Source: Gallibacterium trehalosifermentans (GTDB lineage: Bacteria; Pseudomonadota; Gammaproteobacteria; Enterobacterales; Pasteurellaceae). From it: a DNA stretch of 64,000 nucleotides. The notes under the pieces are model-generated. The model saw nothing but the letters and a program-made list of their open reading frames with translations. It ran no database searches and was not told the origin of the DNA. A program made the position numbers and the translations under genes. The DNA is taken from NCBI RefSeq assembly GCF_042433055.1, contig NZ_JBHLWB010000003.1, positions 62,001-126,000 on the forward strand, read 5' to 3'. Positions 51,507 to 60,352 of this stretch are shown here, one piece after another (positions within the stretch are counted from its first letter, which is position 1; every line of letters begins with the position of its first letter).

Positions 51507-53168
51507 TTATTCCTTATAAACAATCCCTGAATTGGCTTCAAATTTGTTGATATCAATTGGTGAATTTTCTTGGAAATAGGCTTTTAAACTATCGGCATCA
51601 ACATAGCCAGTATTAACGTAAGTTGGATTATTCGTTACTACTGGATAACCATCGCCACCAGCAGCACAATAGCTTGGTAAAGAAACCCGATAGGTTTTTT
51701 GTAGATCGATTGGCTTACCATGAATTTTTACGTCAGAAATCTGTTTTGCTTTACGATCAACAGTCATAGTAATGCCATAGAATTGTGGATAAGCACCAGA
51801 ATCAACCTCTTTTAGTGCTACAACATGGAGATAATCAAGTAGGTCTTTACCATTCATTTCAAAGTAACTAATGATATTACCGAATGGTTGTACAGAAAGA
51901 ATATCTTTATAAGTCACTTTACCAGCTTCAATTGATGTGCGAATACCGCCAGAATTCATAATTCCAATATCGGCTTTAACACGTTCTGCTTGTGAGCGAG
52001 CGATAAGTTGCCCTAAATTAGTTTGGTGGAAACGAATAATATCTCGATCACCCTCTAAGCGACCATTCACGCTACCAACTTCTTGATTTAATAATTTATC
52101 GCCTTTATCTTGGTAGGTTTGTAAATGAGCTAATAATTTTGGATCAGCTGGGATTTCTTCTTGATATAGCACATACTCACTTGAGCCATCCGCTTTTTTC
52201 ATTTTATGTTTTAAATTAATCGGAATGAGCTGGTATTTTTCAAGGGTGAGCTTGCCGTTACGGAAACTGAAATCAGCTCGTCCAACATATTTACCCCATT
52301 CACCTGCTTGCATAATCCATGTACCATTTTCAAATAGTGGTTGGCAACTATCGCCAGGTTTAAATTTGTCATTAAAACTGCCGTCTGGGTTGATACAAAC
52401 TGTGTCGTGTGTATGACCACCTACCACAATATCAAATGCACCTTTTGGTAACTCCCGCACCATAGACACATCACCAGGAGCATTTGAACCGTAATTAGCA
52501 TTATGGTAGTAGCCCATATGTGTTAAGGCGATTTTAATATCGACAGGCTTTTTGTTGTGTTTGAGATCGGCTAATACTTTTCTGGCTGTATCAGTTGGAC
52601 GTTCAAATTTGACTGCGGAAATAAATTCAGGATTGCCTAGTTTGGCGGTATCTTCTGTACTTAATCCTACCACCGCAATATTTAAATCTTGTTTATGCAA
52701 GATGGTGTAAGGCTTCACTAATGGTTTACCTGTTTTTTGATTGAAAATATTAGCAGCAAGAAATGGGAATTTTGCCCATTTTTCTTGCATTTCTAATAAT
52801 TGCAATGGATTGTCGAATTCATGGTTTCCTAGTGTGAGGGCTTCATAGCCAATCATATTTAATGCATCTAAATCAGGCTTGGCATTTTGTAAATCAGACT
52901 CTGGTACTCCAGTATTAAAATCGCCTGCATTTAATAGAATGACAGATCCACCTTGTTGTTTTACTTCTTGGCGAATGCGATCAATTAATGTTTTTTGCGC
53001 GGCTAAACCATATTCACCATTTTTATTTGCCCAATAATGGCCATGAATATCATTGGTATGTAGTAGTGTGAAATGATAAGTATGATCTTTTTGGTAGGCA
53101 TAGCTAAAGGGTGAAACGGCAATAAGAGAAGTTATTGCTGAGAATTTAAGTAGATTCGTTAATTTCAT
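51507..53168 (-). CDS. ushA: Periplasmic UDP-sugar hydrolase / 5'-nucleotidase
   Basis: Hydrolyses UDP-sugars and 5'-nucleotides in the periplasm so that nucleosides can be imported. About 553 residues from the start at 53168, chosen because GGAGGA lies 7 bp upstream and a signal peptide (MKLTNLLKFSAITSLIAVSPFSYA) follows. Metallophosphatase motifs: LLHTNDIHGHYW, LLNAGDFNTG, LGNHEFDNP and GGHTHDTVC; C-terminal substrate domain: NSGGIRTSIEAG, VQPFGNIISYFEMNG, GGDGYP. It is closer to E. coli UshA than to the cell-wall anchored types. Pasteurellaceae that need NAD precursors also use related NucA; that role cannot be told apart here. Confidence 0.93.
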   Translation of the reverse strand: MKLTNLLKFSAITSLIAVSPFSYAYQKDHTYHFTLLHTNDIHGHYWANKNGEYGLAAQKTLIDRIRQEVKQQGGSVILLNAGDFNTGVPESDLQNAKPDLDALNMIGYEALTLGNHEFDNPLQLLEMQEKWAKFPFLAANIFNQKTGKPLVKPYTILHKQDLNIAVVGLSTEDTAKLGNPEFISAVKFERPTDTARKVLADLKHNKKPVDIKIALTHMGYYHNANYGSNAPGDVSMVRELPKGAFDIVVGGHTHDTVCINPDGSFNDKFKPGDSCQPLFENGTWIMQAGEWGKYVGRADFSFRNGKLTLEKYQLIPINLKHKMKKADGSSEYVLYQEEIPADPKLLAHLQTYQDKGDKLLNQEVGSVNGRLEGDRDIIRFHQTNLGQLIARSQAERVKADIGIMNSGGIRTSIEAGKVTYKDILSVQPFGNIISYFEMNGKDLLDYLHVVALKEVDSGAYPQFYGITMTVDRKAKQISDVKIHGKPIDLQKTYRVSLPSYCAAGGDGYPVVTNNPTYVNTGYVDADSLKAYFQENSPIDINKFEANSGIVYKE

Positions 53169-53323
53169 TGATGTTCCTCCATTGAAGTAAATCAGCATAT
53201 TCTATTCTAAGCAACAAATTCACTTAAAAAAAGAGGAGTTTAATCAATAATATAGTGTGGTCATTCTCAGATATAAGTAACACGAAAGTTTTTGTCGTTA
53301 CTTAAACTAAAGTAAGGTAATGA

Positions 53324-53351
53324 TTGATTTTTCTGGGAAAAACGGTAAAAT
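53324..53351 (+). promoter_or_regulatory. Probable rpsP operon promoter
   Basis: TTGATT (53324-53329), 16-bp spacer, TAAAAT (53346-53351). It predicts a leader of about 110 nt before rpsP. Confidence 0.55.
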
Positions 53352-53414
53352 TCTACGGCTTTTTGTATCGATTCTTTTTATCCAGTGGATAATTAGCGAC
53401 AAAAACAACAAACG

Positions 53415-53442
53415 CCCCTACTTCGAACGGGGTTTTCTTTTT
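53415..53442 (+). terminator. Terminator-like hairpin in the rpsP leader
   Basis: CCCC (53415-53418) pairs with GGGG (53429-53432) and neighbouring bases can extend the stem. It is followed by TTTTCTTTTTT, 27 bp before the rpsP start. No rightward gene ends upstream, so it probably acts as an attenuator in the leader rather than as the end of another transcript. Confidence 0.55.
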
Positions 53443-53468
53443 TACTATCAATATTTTAGAGGAAGGTT

Positions 53469-53717
53469 ATGGTAACCATTCGTTTATCTCGTGGCGGAGC
53501 TAAAAAACGCCCATTTTATCAAATTGTCGTTGCAGACAGTCGTTGCCCACGCGACGGCCGTTTCATCGAACGTATCGGCTTCTTCAACCCAATCGCTTCT
53601 GGTAAAGCAGAGCGTTTACGCATTGACTTAGATCGCGTAAATGACTGGGTTAGTAAAGGTGCATCTTTATCAGATCGTGTTGCATCTTTAGTTAAAGAAG
53701 CACAAAAAGCAGCTTAA
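53469..53717 (+). CDS. rpsP: 30S ribosomal protein S16
   Basis: An 82-residue small-subunit assembly protein. MVTIRLSRGGAKKRPFYQIVVADSRCPRDGR is the family start, and RIGFFNP the core. It is first in the rpsP-rimM-trmD-rplS operon, with a strong ribosome site (AGAGGAAGG). Its leader contains a terminator-like hairpin. Confidence 0.98.
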   Translation: MVTIRLSRGGAKKRPFYQIVVADSRCPRDGRFIERIGFFNPIASGKAERLRIDLDRVNDWVSKGASLSDRVASLVKEAQKAA

Positions 53718-53741
53718 TTTTGTAAGCAATAGGTGGCGAGA

Positions 53742-54266
53742 ATGGAGCAGCAAAAAATCGGTGTCGTAGGTAAACTTGGTTCGACTTATGGTATTCGTGG
53801 TTGGTTGCGTGTTTATTCTTCTACCGAATATGCAGAAAGCATTTTTGATTATCAACCATGGTTTTTGAACATTAAAAACCAATGGCAACCTGTAGAAATT
53901 GAGAGTTGGCGTCATCATAGTCAAGATTTGATTGTGAAATTAAAAGGGGTTGATGATCGTGAGCACGCACAGACGTTAGCCAATATTGAAATTGGCGTGG
54001 ATTTGAATCAACTACCTGAATTGGACGAAGGTGATTATTACTGGCATGATTTAATTGGTTGCCAAGTGATCAATCTACAAGGCTATCAATTAGGCAAAGT
54101 TACCGAATTGATGGAAACGGGTTCCAACGATGTATTAGTGGTTCAAGCCAATGCAAAAGATGCTTTCAGTAAACAAGAACGGTTAATTCCGTACATTGAT
54201 ACAGTAGTTAAAAGAGTAGATCTCAGCACCAAAATAATTGAGGTGGACTGGGACGCTGGTTTCTAA
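53742..54266 (+). CDS. rimM: 16S rRNA processing protein RimM
   Basis: Assists maturation of the 30S head and 16S rRNA 3' domain with S19. About 174 residues from the ATG at 53742, which has AGGTGG five bases upstream; a GTG at 53733 is in frame but less likely. The N-terminal barrel VVGKLGSTYGIRGWLRVYS and the C-terminal PRC-like barrel (DYYWHDLIGCQV, ETGSNDVLVV, RLIPYI) are clear. The segment after RLIPYI is slightly shorter than in the Haemophilus sequence I recall. It lies 24 bp after rpsP. Confidence 0.96.
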   Translation: MEQQKIGVVGKLGSTYGIRGWLRVYSSTEYAESIFDYQPWFLNIKNQWQPVEIESWRHHSQDLIVKLKGVDDREHAQTLANIEIGVDLNQLPELDEGDYYWHDLIGCQVINLQGYQLGKVTELMETGSNDVLVVQANAKDAFSKQERLIPYIDTVVKRVDLSTKIIEVDWDAGF

Positions 54267-54309
54267 CCTCAGGTAATCCTGTTGGCTTAATGAACATTGA
54301 GGTATCCAT

Positions 54310-55056
54310 ATGTGGATTGGGGTAATTACACTTTTCCCAGAAATGTTTAAAGCTATTACAGAATTTGGGGTAACAAGTAGAGCCATAAAGCACAATCTTC
54401 TGCAGGTAACTTGTTGGAATCCGAGAGATTTCACTCATGATAAGCATAAGACAGTAGATGACCGTCCTTATGGTGGTGGTCCAGGTATGCTGATGATGGT
54501 GCAGCCATTGCGAGATGCGATTCAGGCAGCAAGAGCAGAAGCTGGGGCTGGTGTAAAGGTTATTTATCTCTCTCCACAAGGGCGTAAATTAAATCAAGCA
54601 GGTGTTGAGCAGCTTGCACAAAATCAGAAAATGATTCTAGTGTGTGGGCGTTATGAAGGCATTGATGAACGCTTGATTGAAACCGAAATTGATGAAGAAT
54701 GGTCAGTTGGTGATTACGTCTTAACAGGAGGAGAATTACCTGCCATGACGTTGATTGATGCCGTATCACGTTTTGTGCCAGGAGTGTTGGGCAAGCAGGC
54801 TTCTGCTGAGGAAGATTCTTTTGCAGAGGGATTACTGGATTGTCCGCACTATACTAGACCTGAAGTGCTTGATGGTATGACTGTACCGCCAGTATTGATG
54901 TCTGGCAATCACGAAGAAATTCGTAAGTGGCGATTAAAACAGTCGCTAAAACGAACGTGGTTACGCAGACCTGAGCTATTAGAAAGCCTAGCTCTGACTG
55001 ACGAACAAAGGTTGCTGTTACAACAGGCTCAACAAGAGCAAAAACAGCAAAAATGA
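54310..55056 (+). CDS. trmD: tRNA (guanine-N1)-methyltransferase
   Basis: Methylates G37 in tRNAs with G36, preventing +1 frameshifts. The 248-residue SPOUT-knot enzyme has the family start MWIGVITLFPEMF, the substrate loop RPYGGGPGMLM near 57-67, the SAM-knot region LVCGRYEGIDERLIE near 110-124, and the motif GDYVLTGGELPAM near 136-148. It lies 43 bp after rimM, in the conserved operon order, and is followed by rplS after 36 bp. Confidence 0.98.
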   Translation: MWIGVITLFPEMFKAITEFGVTSRAIKHNLLQVTCWNPRDFTHDKHKTVDDRPYGGGPGMLMMVQPLRDAIQAARAEAGAGVKVIYLSPQGRKLNQAGVEQLAQNQKMILVCGRYEGIDERLIETEIDEEWSVGDYVLTGGELPAMTLIDAVSRFVPGVLGKQASAEEDSFAEGLLDCPHYTRPEVLDGMTVPPVLMSGNHEEIRKWRLKQSLKRTWLRRPELLESLALTDEQRLLLQQAQQEQKQQK

Positions 55057-55092
55057 TAGATTCAGTTACATCTAGGAATAAAAGGTAATTTT

Positions 55093-55440
55093 ATGAGTAA
55101 CATTATTAAACAACTTGAACAAGAACAATTAAAACAAGACGTACCTAGCTTCCGTCCAGGGGACACATTAGAAGTTAAAGTATGGGTTGTTGAAGGTAGT
55201 AAAAAACGTCTGCAAGCGTTCGAAGGCGTGGTTATTGCAATTCGTAACCGTGGCTTGCATTCAGCATTTACCTTACGTAAAGTGTCTAACGGTGTTGGTG
55301 TTGAGCGTGTATTCCAAACTCACTCACCAGTTATCGACAGCATCACTGTGAAACGTAAAGGTGCCGTTCGTAAAGCTAAACTTTACTACTTACGTGAACG
55401 TAGTGGTAAGTCTGCACGTATTAAAGAACGTTTAAATTAA
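55093..55440 (+). CDS. rplS: 50S ribosomal protein L19
   Basis: A 115-residue protein at the interface of the ribosomal subunits. FRPGDTLEVKVWVVEG, EGVVIAIRNRG and the C-terminal YYLRERSGKSARIKE are the family motifs. Last gene of the operon, closed by a strong terminator. Confidence 0.98.
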   Translation: MSNIIKQLEQEQLKQDVPSFRPGDTLEVKVWVVEGSKKRLQAFEGVVIAIRNRGLHSAFTLRKVSNGVGVERVFQTHSPVIDSITVKRKGAVRKAKLYYLRERSGKSARIKERLN

Positions 55441-55456
55441 TTTATACTCAAATAAT

Positions 55457-55487
55457 AAACCCTTGCTTTGGCAAGGGTTTTTTTATG
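55457..55487 (+). terminator. Terminator of the rpsP-rimM-trmD-rplS operon
   Basis: AAACCCTTGC (55457-55466) and GCAAGGGTTT (55471-55480) pair perfectly, then a T run. Confidence 0.93.
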
Positions 55488-55502
55488 GGAGTAATTGATG
55501 AT

Positions 55503-55937
55503 TTATACTTGTAAGCAGAATGTTACTGGACCGTCATTAGTTAATGAAACCTGCATATCTGCTGCGAACTTCCCAGTTTGTACTGGCACGGTTTGGCGGC
55601 ATTTTTCAATAAAATAGTGATAGAGTTGTTCTGCTAATTCTGGGCTGCCTGAGCGACTAAAACTAGGACGTAAACCCTTTTTAGTATCAGCGGCTAAGGT
55701 AAATTGCGAAACCACCAATAACTCACCTTGTACTTGTTGTACATTGAGATTCATCTTGCCATTTTCATCACTAAAAATACGATAATTTAGTACTTTCTCG
55801 ATTAAGCGATCAGCTTTACTTTGATCATCTTCTTGTTCGACGCCAAGTAGTACTAAAATACCTTGTCCAATTTGCCCAATCATTTGTTGATCAACAACGA
55901 CATTCGCTTGGGTAACACGTTGAATAAGTGCGATCAT
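55503..55937 (-). CDS. dtd: D-aminoacyl-tRNA deacylase
   Basis: Removes D-amino acids (and glycine from tRNA-Ala) from mis-charged tRNAs. 144 residues with the two DTD signatures: VSQFTLAADTKKG near 77-89 (the catalytic Ser-Gln-x-Thr), and the cross-subunit Gly-cisPro motif NDGPVTF near 134-140. It overlaps yihY by 4 bp, so the two are translated together. It is convergent with rplS. Confidence 0.97.
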   Translation of the reverse strand: MIALIQRVTQANVVVDQQMIGQIGQGILVLLGVEQEDDQSKADRLIEKVLNYRIFSDENGKMNLNVQQVQGELLVVSQFTLAADTKKGLRPSFSRSGSPELAEQLYHYFIEKCRQTVPVQTGKFAADMQVSLTNDGPVTFCLQV

Positions 55938-56845
55938 CTTTTTTCTCCAGAGAAAGTTTTGGTGATGAGTTTTTGATAAAAAGAATTTAAGTCAATATCT
56001 TGTGATTCATCACGATGAATCCGTTGTAAATCATCAAGCACCGCCGTGAGTTGAGCGCCAAGTAAAACAAAAGTCCAACTAAGATGAATCCACAAAATCA
56101 TAATTGGTAAGGTTGCTAATGCCCCATAAATCAGTTGGTAAGAGGGGAATGCTTGCATATACCAAGTAAAACAGGCTTTGCCTAATGTGAAGAAAATGGC
56201 GGCGATTAATGCCCCACAAGCAGCGTGTTTGATGTTGACTTTAGTATTGGGAACAATAGTATAAATACAGGTAAAAGCTAGCCAAGCTAATAAAAATGGA
56301 ATAAAGCTGAGGAGTTTTAAACCAAAGGGAAGTCCTGTTTTATAGGTAAAAAGGCTGCTTGAAAAAAGATAAGAGCTTACTCCAATACTGGTTGCCATAA
56401 AGATAGGACCAAGCGTCAGAATTAGCCAATAAATCGAAAAAGAGTAAAATGCAGGGCGTTTTTTACTATTTGCCCAAATATCATTGAGCGTTGTATCAAT
56501 CGATTTAATCAACATTAATGCCACAATAATTAACCCAACAATACCGATTGCACTCATCTTTTTGGTATTGGCAATAAACATTCGTATATAGTGTTCAACT
56601 GTGCTGCTGACAGAGGGAGCAAAATTGGTAAACATAAATTGCTCAAGATCTTTAATTAGATCATTAAATACAGGAAAAGCGGCAAAAAAGGCAAAAATGA
56701 CCATAAATAGCGGCACGATTGCTAACATCGTACTATAAGTGAGAAAACCAGCCGCTTGCGAAAGTTTATTTTGTTTAAAACGGAATGCAAAGATTTTAAT
56801 CAGAATGGTTAAATTCTGTATAAATTTTAGTGCAAGTTTTTGCAT
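55934..56845 (-). CDS. yihY: YihY/UPF0761 membrane protein
   Basis: A 303-residue inner-membrane protein of the YihY/BrkB family with six predicted helices. AAGFLTYSTMLAIVPLFMVIF is the family start; ITPNTKVNIKHAACGALIAAIFFTLGKACF-like and YGALATLPIMILWIHLSW are the other signatures. Sometimes labelled ribonuclease BN, a designation known to be wrong for this family; function unknown. It sits in a three-gene leftward cluster with the amidotransferase and dtd, overlapping both. Confidence 0.9.
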   Translation of the reverse strand: MQKLALKFIQNLTILIKIFAFRFKQNKLSQAAGFLTYSTMLAIVPLFMVIFAFFAAFPVFNDLIKDLEQFMFTNFAPSVSSTVEHYIRMFIANTKKMSAIGIVGLIIVALMLIKSIDTTLNDIWANSKKRPAFYSFSIYWLILTLGPIFMATSIGVSSYLFSSSLFTYKTGLPFGLKLLSFIPFLLAWLAFTCIYTIVPNTKVNIKHAACGALIAAIFFTLGKACFTWYMQAFPSYQLIYGALATLPIMILWIHLSWTFVLLGAQLTAVLDDLQRIHRDESQDIDLNSFYQKLITKTFSGEKR

Positions 56846-57435
56846 TAATTACCTCGAAACAAGTCAGGGCGAATGGCTAGCCAATTACGCAATAGTGTTT
56901 CGCCATATTCAGTCATAAAAGATTCTGGGTGAAATTGTACTCCATAAATAGGGAGATGACGATGTTGCATTGCCATAATCACCCCCTCTTCACATTCTGC
57001 CGTGATGTCTAATTCTGCAGGAAAATCTTGTTTTGCCACTGCCCAAGAGTGATATAAACCAATTTGGCTTTGTTGTGGAATATTGTGCCATAAAGGTGAG
57101 TTTGCCGTTTGATGTAATTGTTTATTTTGCCCGTGGCGAACATCGGTCAAATTATAGAGTGTCGCACCGAAGTATTGACAAAGTGTTTGATGACCAAGAC
57201 AAACGCCTAATATGCTCATTTGATGTTTTGCTTGCTCAATCAACGAAAATAATTGTGGATAGGCACTTGGGACATCAGGACCTGGAGAGAGTAATAAGTG
57301 CGAATAAAGATCTAATTTATCAAAAGGTATCTGTTCGTATTGCACAACCTCAAATGCAGACAAGGGCAATAGTTTACGTAATAAATCGACGAGGTTGTAA
57401 GTAAAAGAGTCGTGGTTGTCGATCAGTAATAACAT
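56845..57435 (-). CDS. pabA: Glutamine amidotransferase, PabA/TrpG type
   Basis: A class I glutamine amidotransferase of 196 residues. The nucleophile is Cys79 in ILGVCLGHQTL, and the His169/Glu171 pair is in VQFHPESF; the start MLLLIDNHDSFTYNLV is the PabA/TrpG family signature. It would supply ammonia to a chorismate-using partner (PabB for folate, or TrpE for tryptophan). No such partner is adjacent, so the choice of PabA is based on the isolated setting and sequence impression only. It overlaps yihY by 1 bp and is divergent from fucR. Confidence 0.75.
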   Translation of the reverse strand: MLLLIDNHDSFTYNLVDLLRKLLPLSAFEVVQYEQIPFDKLDLYSHLLLSPGPDVPSAYPQLFSLIEQAKHQMSILGVCLGHQTLCQYFGATLYNLTDVRHGQNKQLHQTANSPLWHNIPQQSQIGLYHSWAVAKQDFPAELDITAECEEGVIMAMQHRHLPIYGVQFHPESFMTEYGETLLRNWLAIRPDLFRGN

Positions 57436-57554
57436 AGAATTTTAACGATCAAGATAAAGAACATTATTTTAATCTTATCTGTGGAGAAAACAAAATAGAG
57501 AACTTTGTGTAAAAATTAGATAGTATGAATATATTCCAGTCGAGAGAGCAAAAA

Positions 57555-58304
57555 ATGAAAGATAGACATAATTTAATATTAGATATTCTAAATCAACAGG
57601 GTGCAATACGTGTCAATGAGTTAGCGGAAGTGTTAAATGTTTCTGTGGAAACAGTTAGGCGGGATCTCTCTTTATTATCAGATCAGAAGCGTTTATATCG
57701 GACTCATGGTGGAGCATTAAGTAAACAAACTAATGATATAGGTAGTTCTTTTCAACTTAGGCAAAAGAATAATGCAGATGCGAAAAAAAGCATTGCCGAA
57801 CAAGTGATAGAGTATATTTATGAGGGGGCAGTGATAGGACTAGATGCAAGTTCTACTAGCTGGTATGTAGCACAATTATTACCAGATATTCCGTGTTCTG
57901 TGGTAACAAATTCTATGCATAATATTACAGCGTTAGTGAATAAACCAAATGTGAAAACGATTGCTACTGGTGGTGTATATTCAGCAAAATATGATGCTTT
58001 CTATGGTCCTTTATCTGAATATTTACTTTCACGCTTGCATATACATATTGGCATTTTTTCTTGTGTTGGCGTTGATGATAGCGGTTCTATTTGGGAATCA
58101 AATGAATTGAACGCTGCAATTAAACGAAAAATGATGGACGTATCTGGACAAAAATTATTATTAGTTGATCCATCAAAATTTGGTAAACAAAATTTAATTC
58201 AATTAGGCAATGTATCGCAAATTGATATGTTATTTACTCAAGGAAAGGTTCCTGAAAAGTTAGAGCAGTATTGTATAAAAAATAATGTAACTATTTTCGG
58301 ATAA
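57555..58304 (+). CDS. fucR: DeoR-family fucose operon regulator
   Basis: A 249-residue regulator. The N-terminal DeoR winged helix-turn-helix is clear (GAIRVNELAEVLNVSVETVRRDLSLL, near 15-40), followed by the effector domain with GLDASSTSWYVA and FSCVGVDDSG, which binds a sugar phosphate (in E. coli, fuculose-1-phosphate). I chose 57555 because GAGAG lies nearby; an ATG at 57525 adds ten residues. It activates or represses the adjacent fuc genes. A direct repeat overlapping its stop and a palindrome near 58510 are possible operators. Confidence 0.88.
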   Translation: MKDRHNLILDILNQQGAIRVNELAEVLNVSVETVRRDLSLLSDQKRLYRTHGGALSKQTNDIGSSFQLRQKNNADAKKSIAEQVIEYIYEGAVIGLDASSTSWYVAQLLPDIPCSVVTNSMHNITALVNKPNVKTIATGGVYSAKYDAFYGPLSEYLLSRLHIHIGIFSCVGVDDSGSIWESNELNAAIKRKMMDVSGQKLLLVDPSKFGKQNLIQLGNVSQIDMLFTQGKVPEKLEQYCIKNNVTIFG

Positions 58305-58321
58305 ATTGACCGAATTGACCG
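58304..58321 (+). repeat. Tandem 9-bp repeat at the fucR 3' end
   Basis: AATTGACCG occurs twice in direct tandem (58304-58312, 58313-58321), starting at the fucR stop codon. It could be a regulator half-site pair or chance. Confidence 0.6.
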
Positions 58322-58389
58322 TTTGTTTTATTTTTTCTCTAAAATCAGTCATATTTTCATCTATTATTGGCTAAAATTTGCCTGTTTTA

Positions 58390-58405
58390 TGTGATTTTCC
58401 TCACA
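58390..58405. promoter_or_regulatory. CRP site upstream of fucI
   Basis: TGTGATTTTCCTCACA matches TGTGA-n6-TCACA perfectly. It lies 131 bp before the fucI start in the 231-bp fucR-fucI gap, consistent with catabolite control of the fucIKUAP transcript. Confidence 0.85.
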
Positions 58406-58504
58406 AAAATTTATTGAAAATCAAAAAAATCTTTTTACTTTTTCTTCACTGATAGATGATTTTCTTTAGCTAAAAAATGAATTTGAAATCATTTTTCAAG
58501 TTTG

Positions 58505-58516
58505 TGAAATATTTCA
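58505..58516. promoter_or_regulatory. Palindrome just upstream of fucI
   Basis: TGAAATATTTCA, a perfect 12-bp palindrome 19 bp before the fucI start and next to the ribosome site AAAGGAGA. Larger flanking arms TTGAAAT (58483-58489) and ATTTCAA (58511-58517) surround it. A candidate FucR operator. Confidence 0.4.
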
Positions 58517-58535
58517 ATCTAAAGGAGACATCGTT

Positions 58536-60293
58536 ATGCAATCAACAAAAATTAAAATTGGTATTCGTCCTACTATTGATGGTCGCCGTATGGGCGTGCG
58601 TGAATCACTGGAAATTCAAACCATGAATATGGCGACCTCGGTAGCGCAGTTATTACAATCGGAGGTTCGGCATACAGATGGGGAGTTTGTAGAGTGTGTG
58701 ATTGCTGATACCTGTATTGGTGGTGTAGCGGAAGCAGCTGAGTGTGCGGAAAAATTTAAAGCAAATAATGTGGGGCTGGTGATTACGGTTACACCATGCT
58801 GGTGCTATGGGTCTGAAACGATTGATATGGATCCGCATATGCCAAAAGCAATTTGGGGATTTAATGGGACAGAAAGACCTGGTGCGGTTTATTTAGCGGC
58901 TGCTTTAGCAGGGCATACTCAGATGGGCTTACCTGCTTTTTCTATTTATGGTACTGAAGTTCAAGAGGCGAACGATACAACAATCCCTAGTGATGTGAAA
59001 GAAAAATTACTCCGTTTTGCAAAAGCTGGATTAGCGGTTGCTACTATTCGTGGTAAGTCCTATTTATCAATCGGATCAGTGTCAATGGGAATAGCTGGTT
59101 CGATTGTAGATCAAGGATTCTTCCAACACTATTTAGGAATGCGCAATGAATATGTTGATATGACAGAAATTAAGCGTCGTTTAGATCGTCAAATTTATGA
59201 TCCTGAAGAAGTGGAATTAGCGTTATCTTGGGTTAAACAATATTGTAAAGAAGGGGTTGATACCAATAAACCAGAGTTTCAGCGTTCGGCAGCCGAAAAA
59301 GAAGAACTTTGGGAAAATGTGGTGAAAATGACGATTATTGCCCGTGATTTAATGGTGGGCAATCCAAAATTAGCTGCATTAAATTTTGGTGAGGAAGCGT
59401 TAGGGCATAATGCGATTGCTGCAGGTTTTCAAGGGCAACGTCATTGGACAGATCATTTACCAAATGGCGACTTTATGGAAGCAATCTTGAACTCAACTTA
59501 TGATTGGAATGGTGTTCGCCCACCATTCATTATGGCGACCGAAAATGATTCGTTAAATGGCGTTACCATGTTGCTCGCTCATCAATTAACAGGACAAGCT
59601 CAGATTTTTGCCGATGTACGTACTTACTGGAGTGAAGACTCCGTTGAAAGAGTAACAGGATTCCGCCCAGAGTCTGGTTTTCTACATTTATTAAATTCAG
59701 GATCAGCTGCACTCGATGGTACAGGACAACACATTGATAGTAATGGCAATCACTTGATTAAACCTGTTTGGGAAATAACAGAAGAAGATGGTAAACGTTG
59801 TGTTGAAAATACACGCTGGTGTGCGGCTGTACATGAATATTTCCGTGGTGGTGGCTTATCTTCACAATTCCTGACCAAAGGTGGATTACCATTCACAATG
59901 AGTCGGATTAATTTAGTGAAAGGTTTAGGACCTGTTCTCCAATTAGCAGAGGGGTGGTCGATAACGTTACCTGAGAATGTTCACGAAACATTAAGTAAAC
60001 GAACAAATGAAACGTGGCCTTGTACTTGGTTTGTACCTCGTCTGACTGGCAAGGGGGCATTTAAAGATGTGTATTCTGTCATGGCGAACTGGGGAGCAAA
60101 TCATTGTGTAGTAAGTTATGGGCATATCGGTGCAGATTTAATCACGTTGGCATCAATGCTACGTATTCCAGTTTGTATGCATAATGTTGATGAACAAGCT
60201 ATTTTCCGCCCAAGTGCATGGAATGCCTTTGGACAAGATCCAGAAGGGCAAGATTATCGTTCCTGCCAAAATTTTGGACCTTTATATAAATAA
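58536..60293 (+). CDS. fucI: L-fucose isomerase
   Basis: Converts L-fucose to L-fuculose, the first catabolic step. 585 residues, close to the E. coli enzyme (591). KIGIRPTIDGRRMGVRESLE is the start signature. The manganese ligands lie in FIMATENDSLNG (Glu) and IFADVRTYWSEDSV (Asp), and the C-terminal His in VVSYGHIGADL. The ribosome site is strong (AAAGGAGA). It is the first enzyme gene of fucIKUAP. Confidence 0.97.
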   Translation: MQSTKIKIGIRPTIDGRRMGVRESLEIQTMNMATSVAQLLQSEVRHTDGEFVECVIADTCIGGVAEAAECAEKFKANNVGLVITVTPCWCYGSETIDMDPHMPKAIWGFNGTERPGAVYLAAALAGHTQMGLPAFSIYGTEVQEANDTTIPSDVKEKLLRFAKAGLAVATIRGKSYLSIGSVSMGIAGSIVDQGFFQHYLGMRNEYVDMTEIKRRLDRQIYDPEEVELALSWVKQYCKEGVDTNKPEFQRSAAEKEELWENVVKMTIIARDLMVGNPKLAALNFGEEALGHNAIAAGFQGQRHWTDHLPNGDFMEAILNSTYDWNGVRPPFIMATENDSLNGVTMLLAHQLTGQAQIFADVRTYWSEDSVERVTGFRPESGFLHLLNSGSAALDGTGQHIDSNGNHLIKPVWEITEEDGKRCVENTRWCAAVHEYFRGGGLSSQFLTKGGLPFTMSRINLVKGLGPVLQLAEGWSITLPENVHETLSKRTNETWPCTWFVPRLTGKGAFKDVYSVMANWGANHCVVSYGHIGADLITLASMLRIPVCMHNVDEQAIFRPSAWNAFGQDPEGQDYRSCQNFGPLYK

Positions 60294-60352
60294 TTTTTAC
60301 CAAGAGTGGCTTCTCAATTTTGTTTGGGAAGCCTTATATAAAGGAGAAAGTT

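Larger units (their letters stand above)
53169..53468. other. Divergent control region ushA / rpsP
   Basis: 300 bp without a gene. It holds the rpsP-side promoter (53324-53351) and the leader terminator (53415-53442). No ushA promoter could be assigned with confidence. Confidence 0.5.

Noticed and set aside
49909..53168. Possible defence island made of the DUF4143 ATPase and neighbours
   Set aside because: The neighbours tex and ushA are ordinary housekeeping genes; a single ATPase does not make a defence system.
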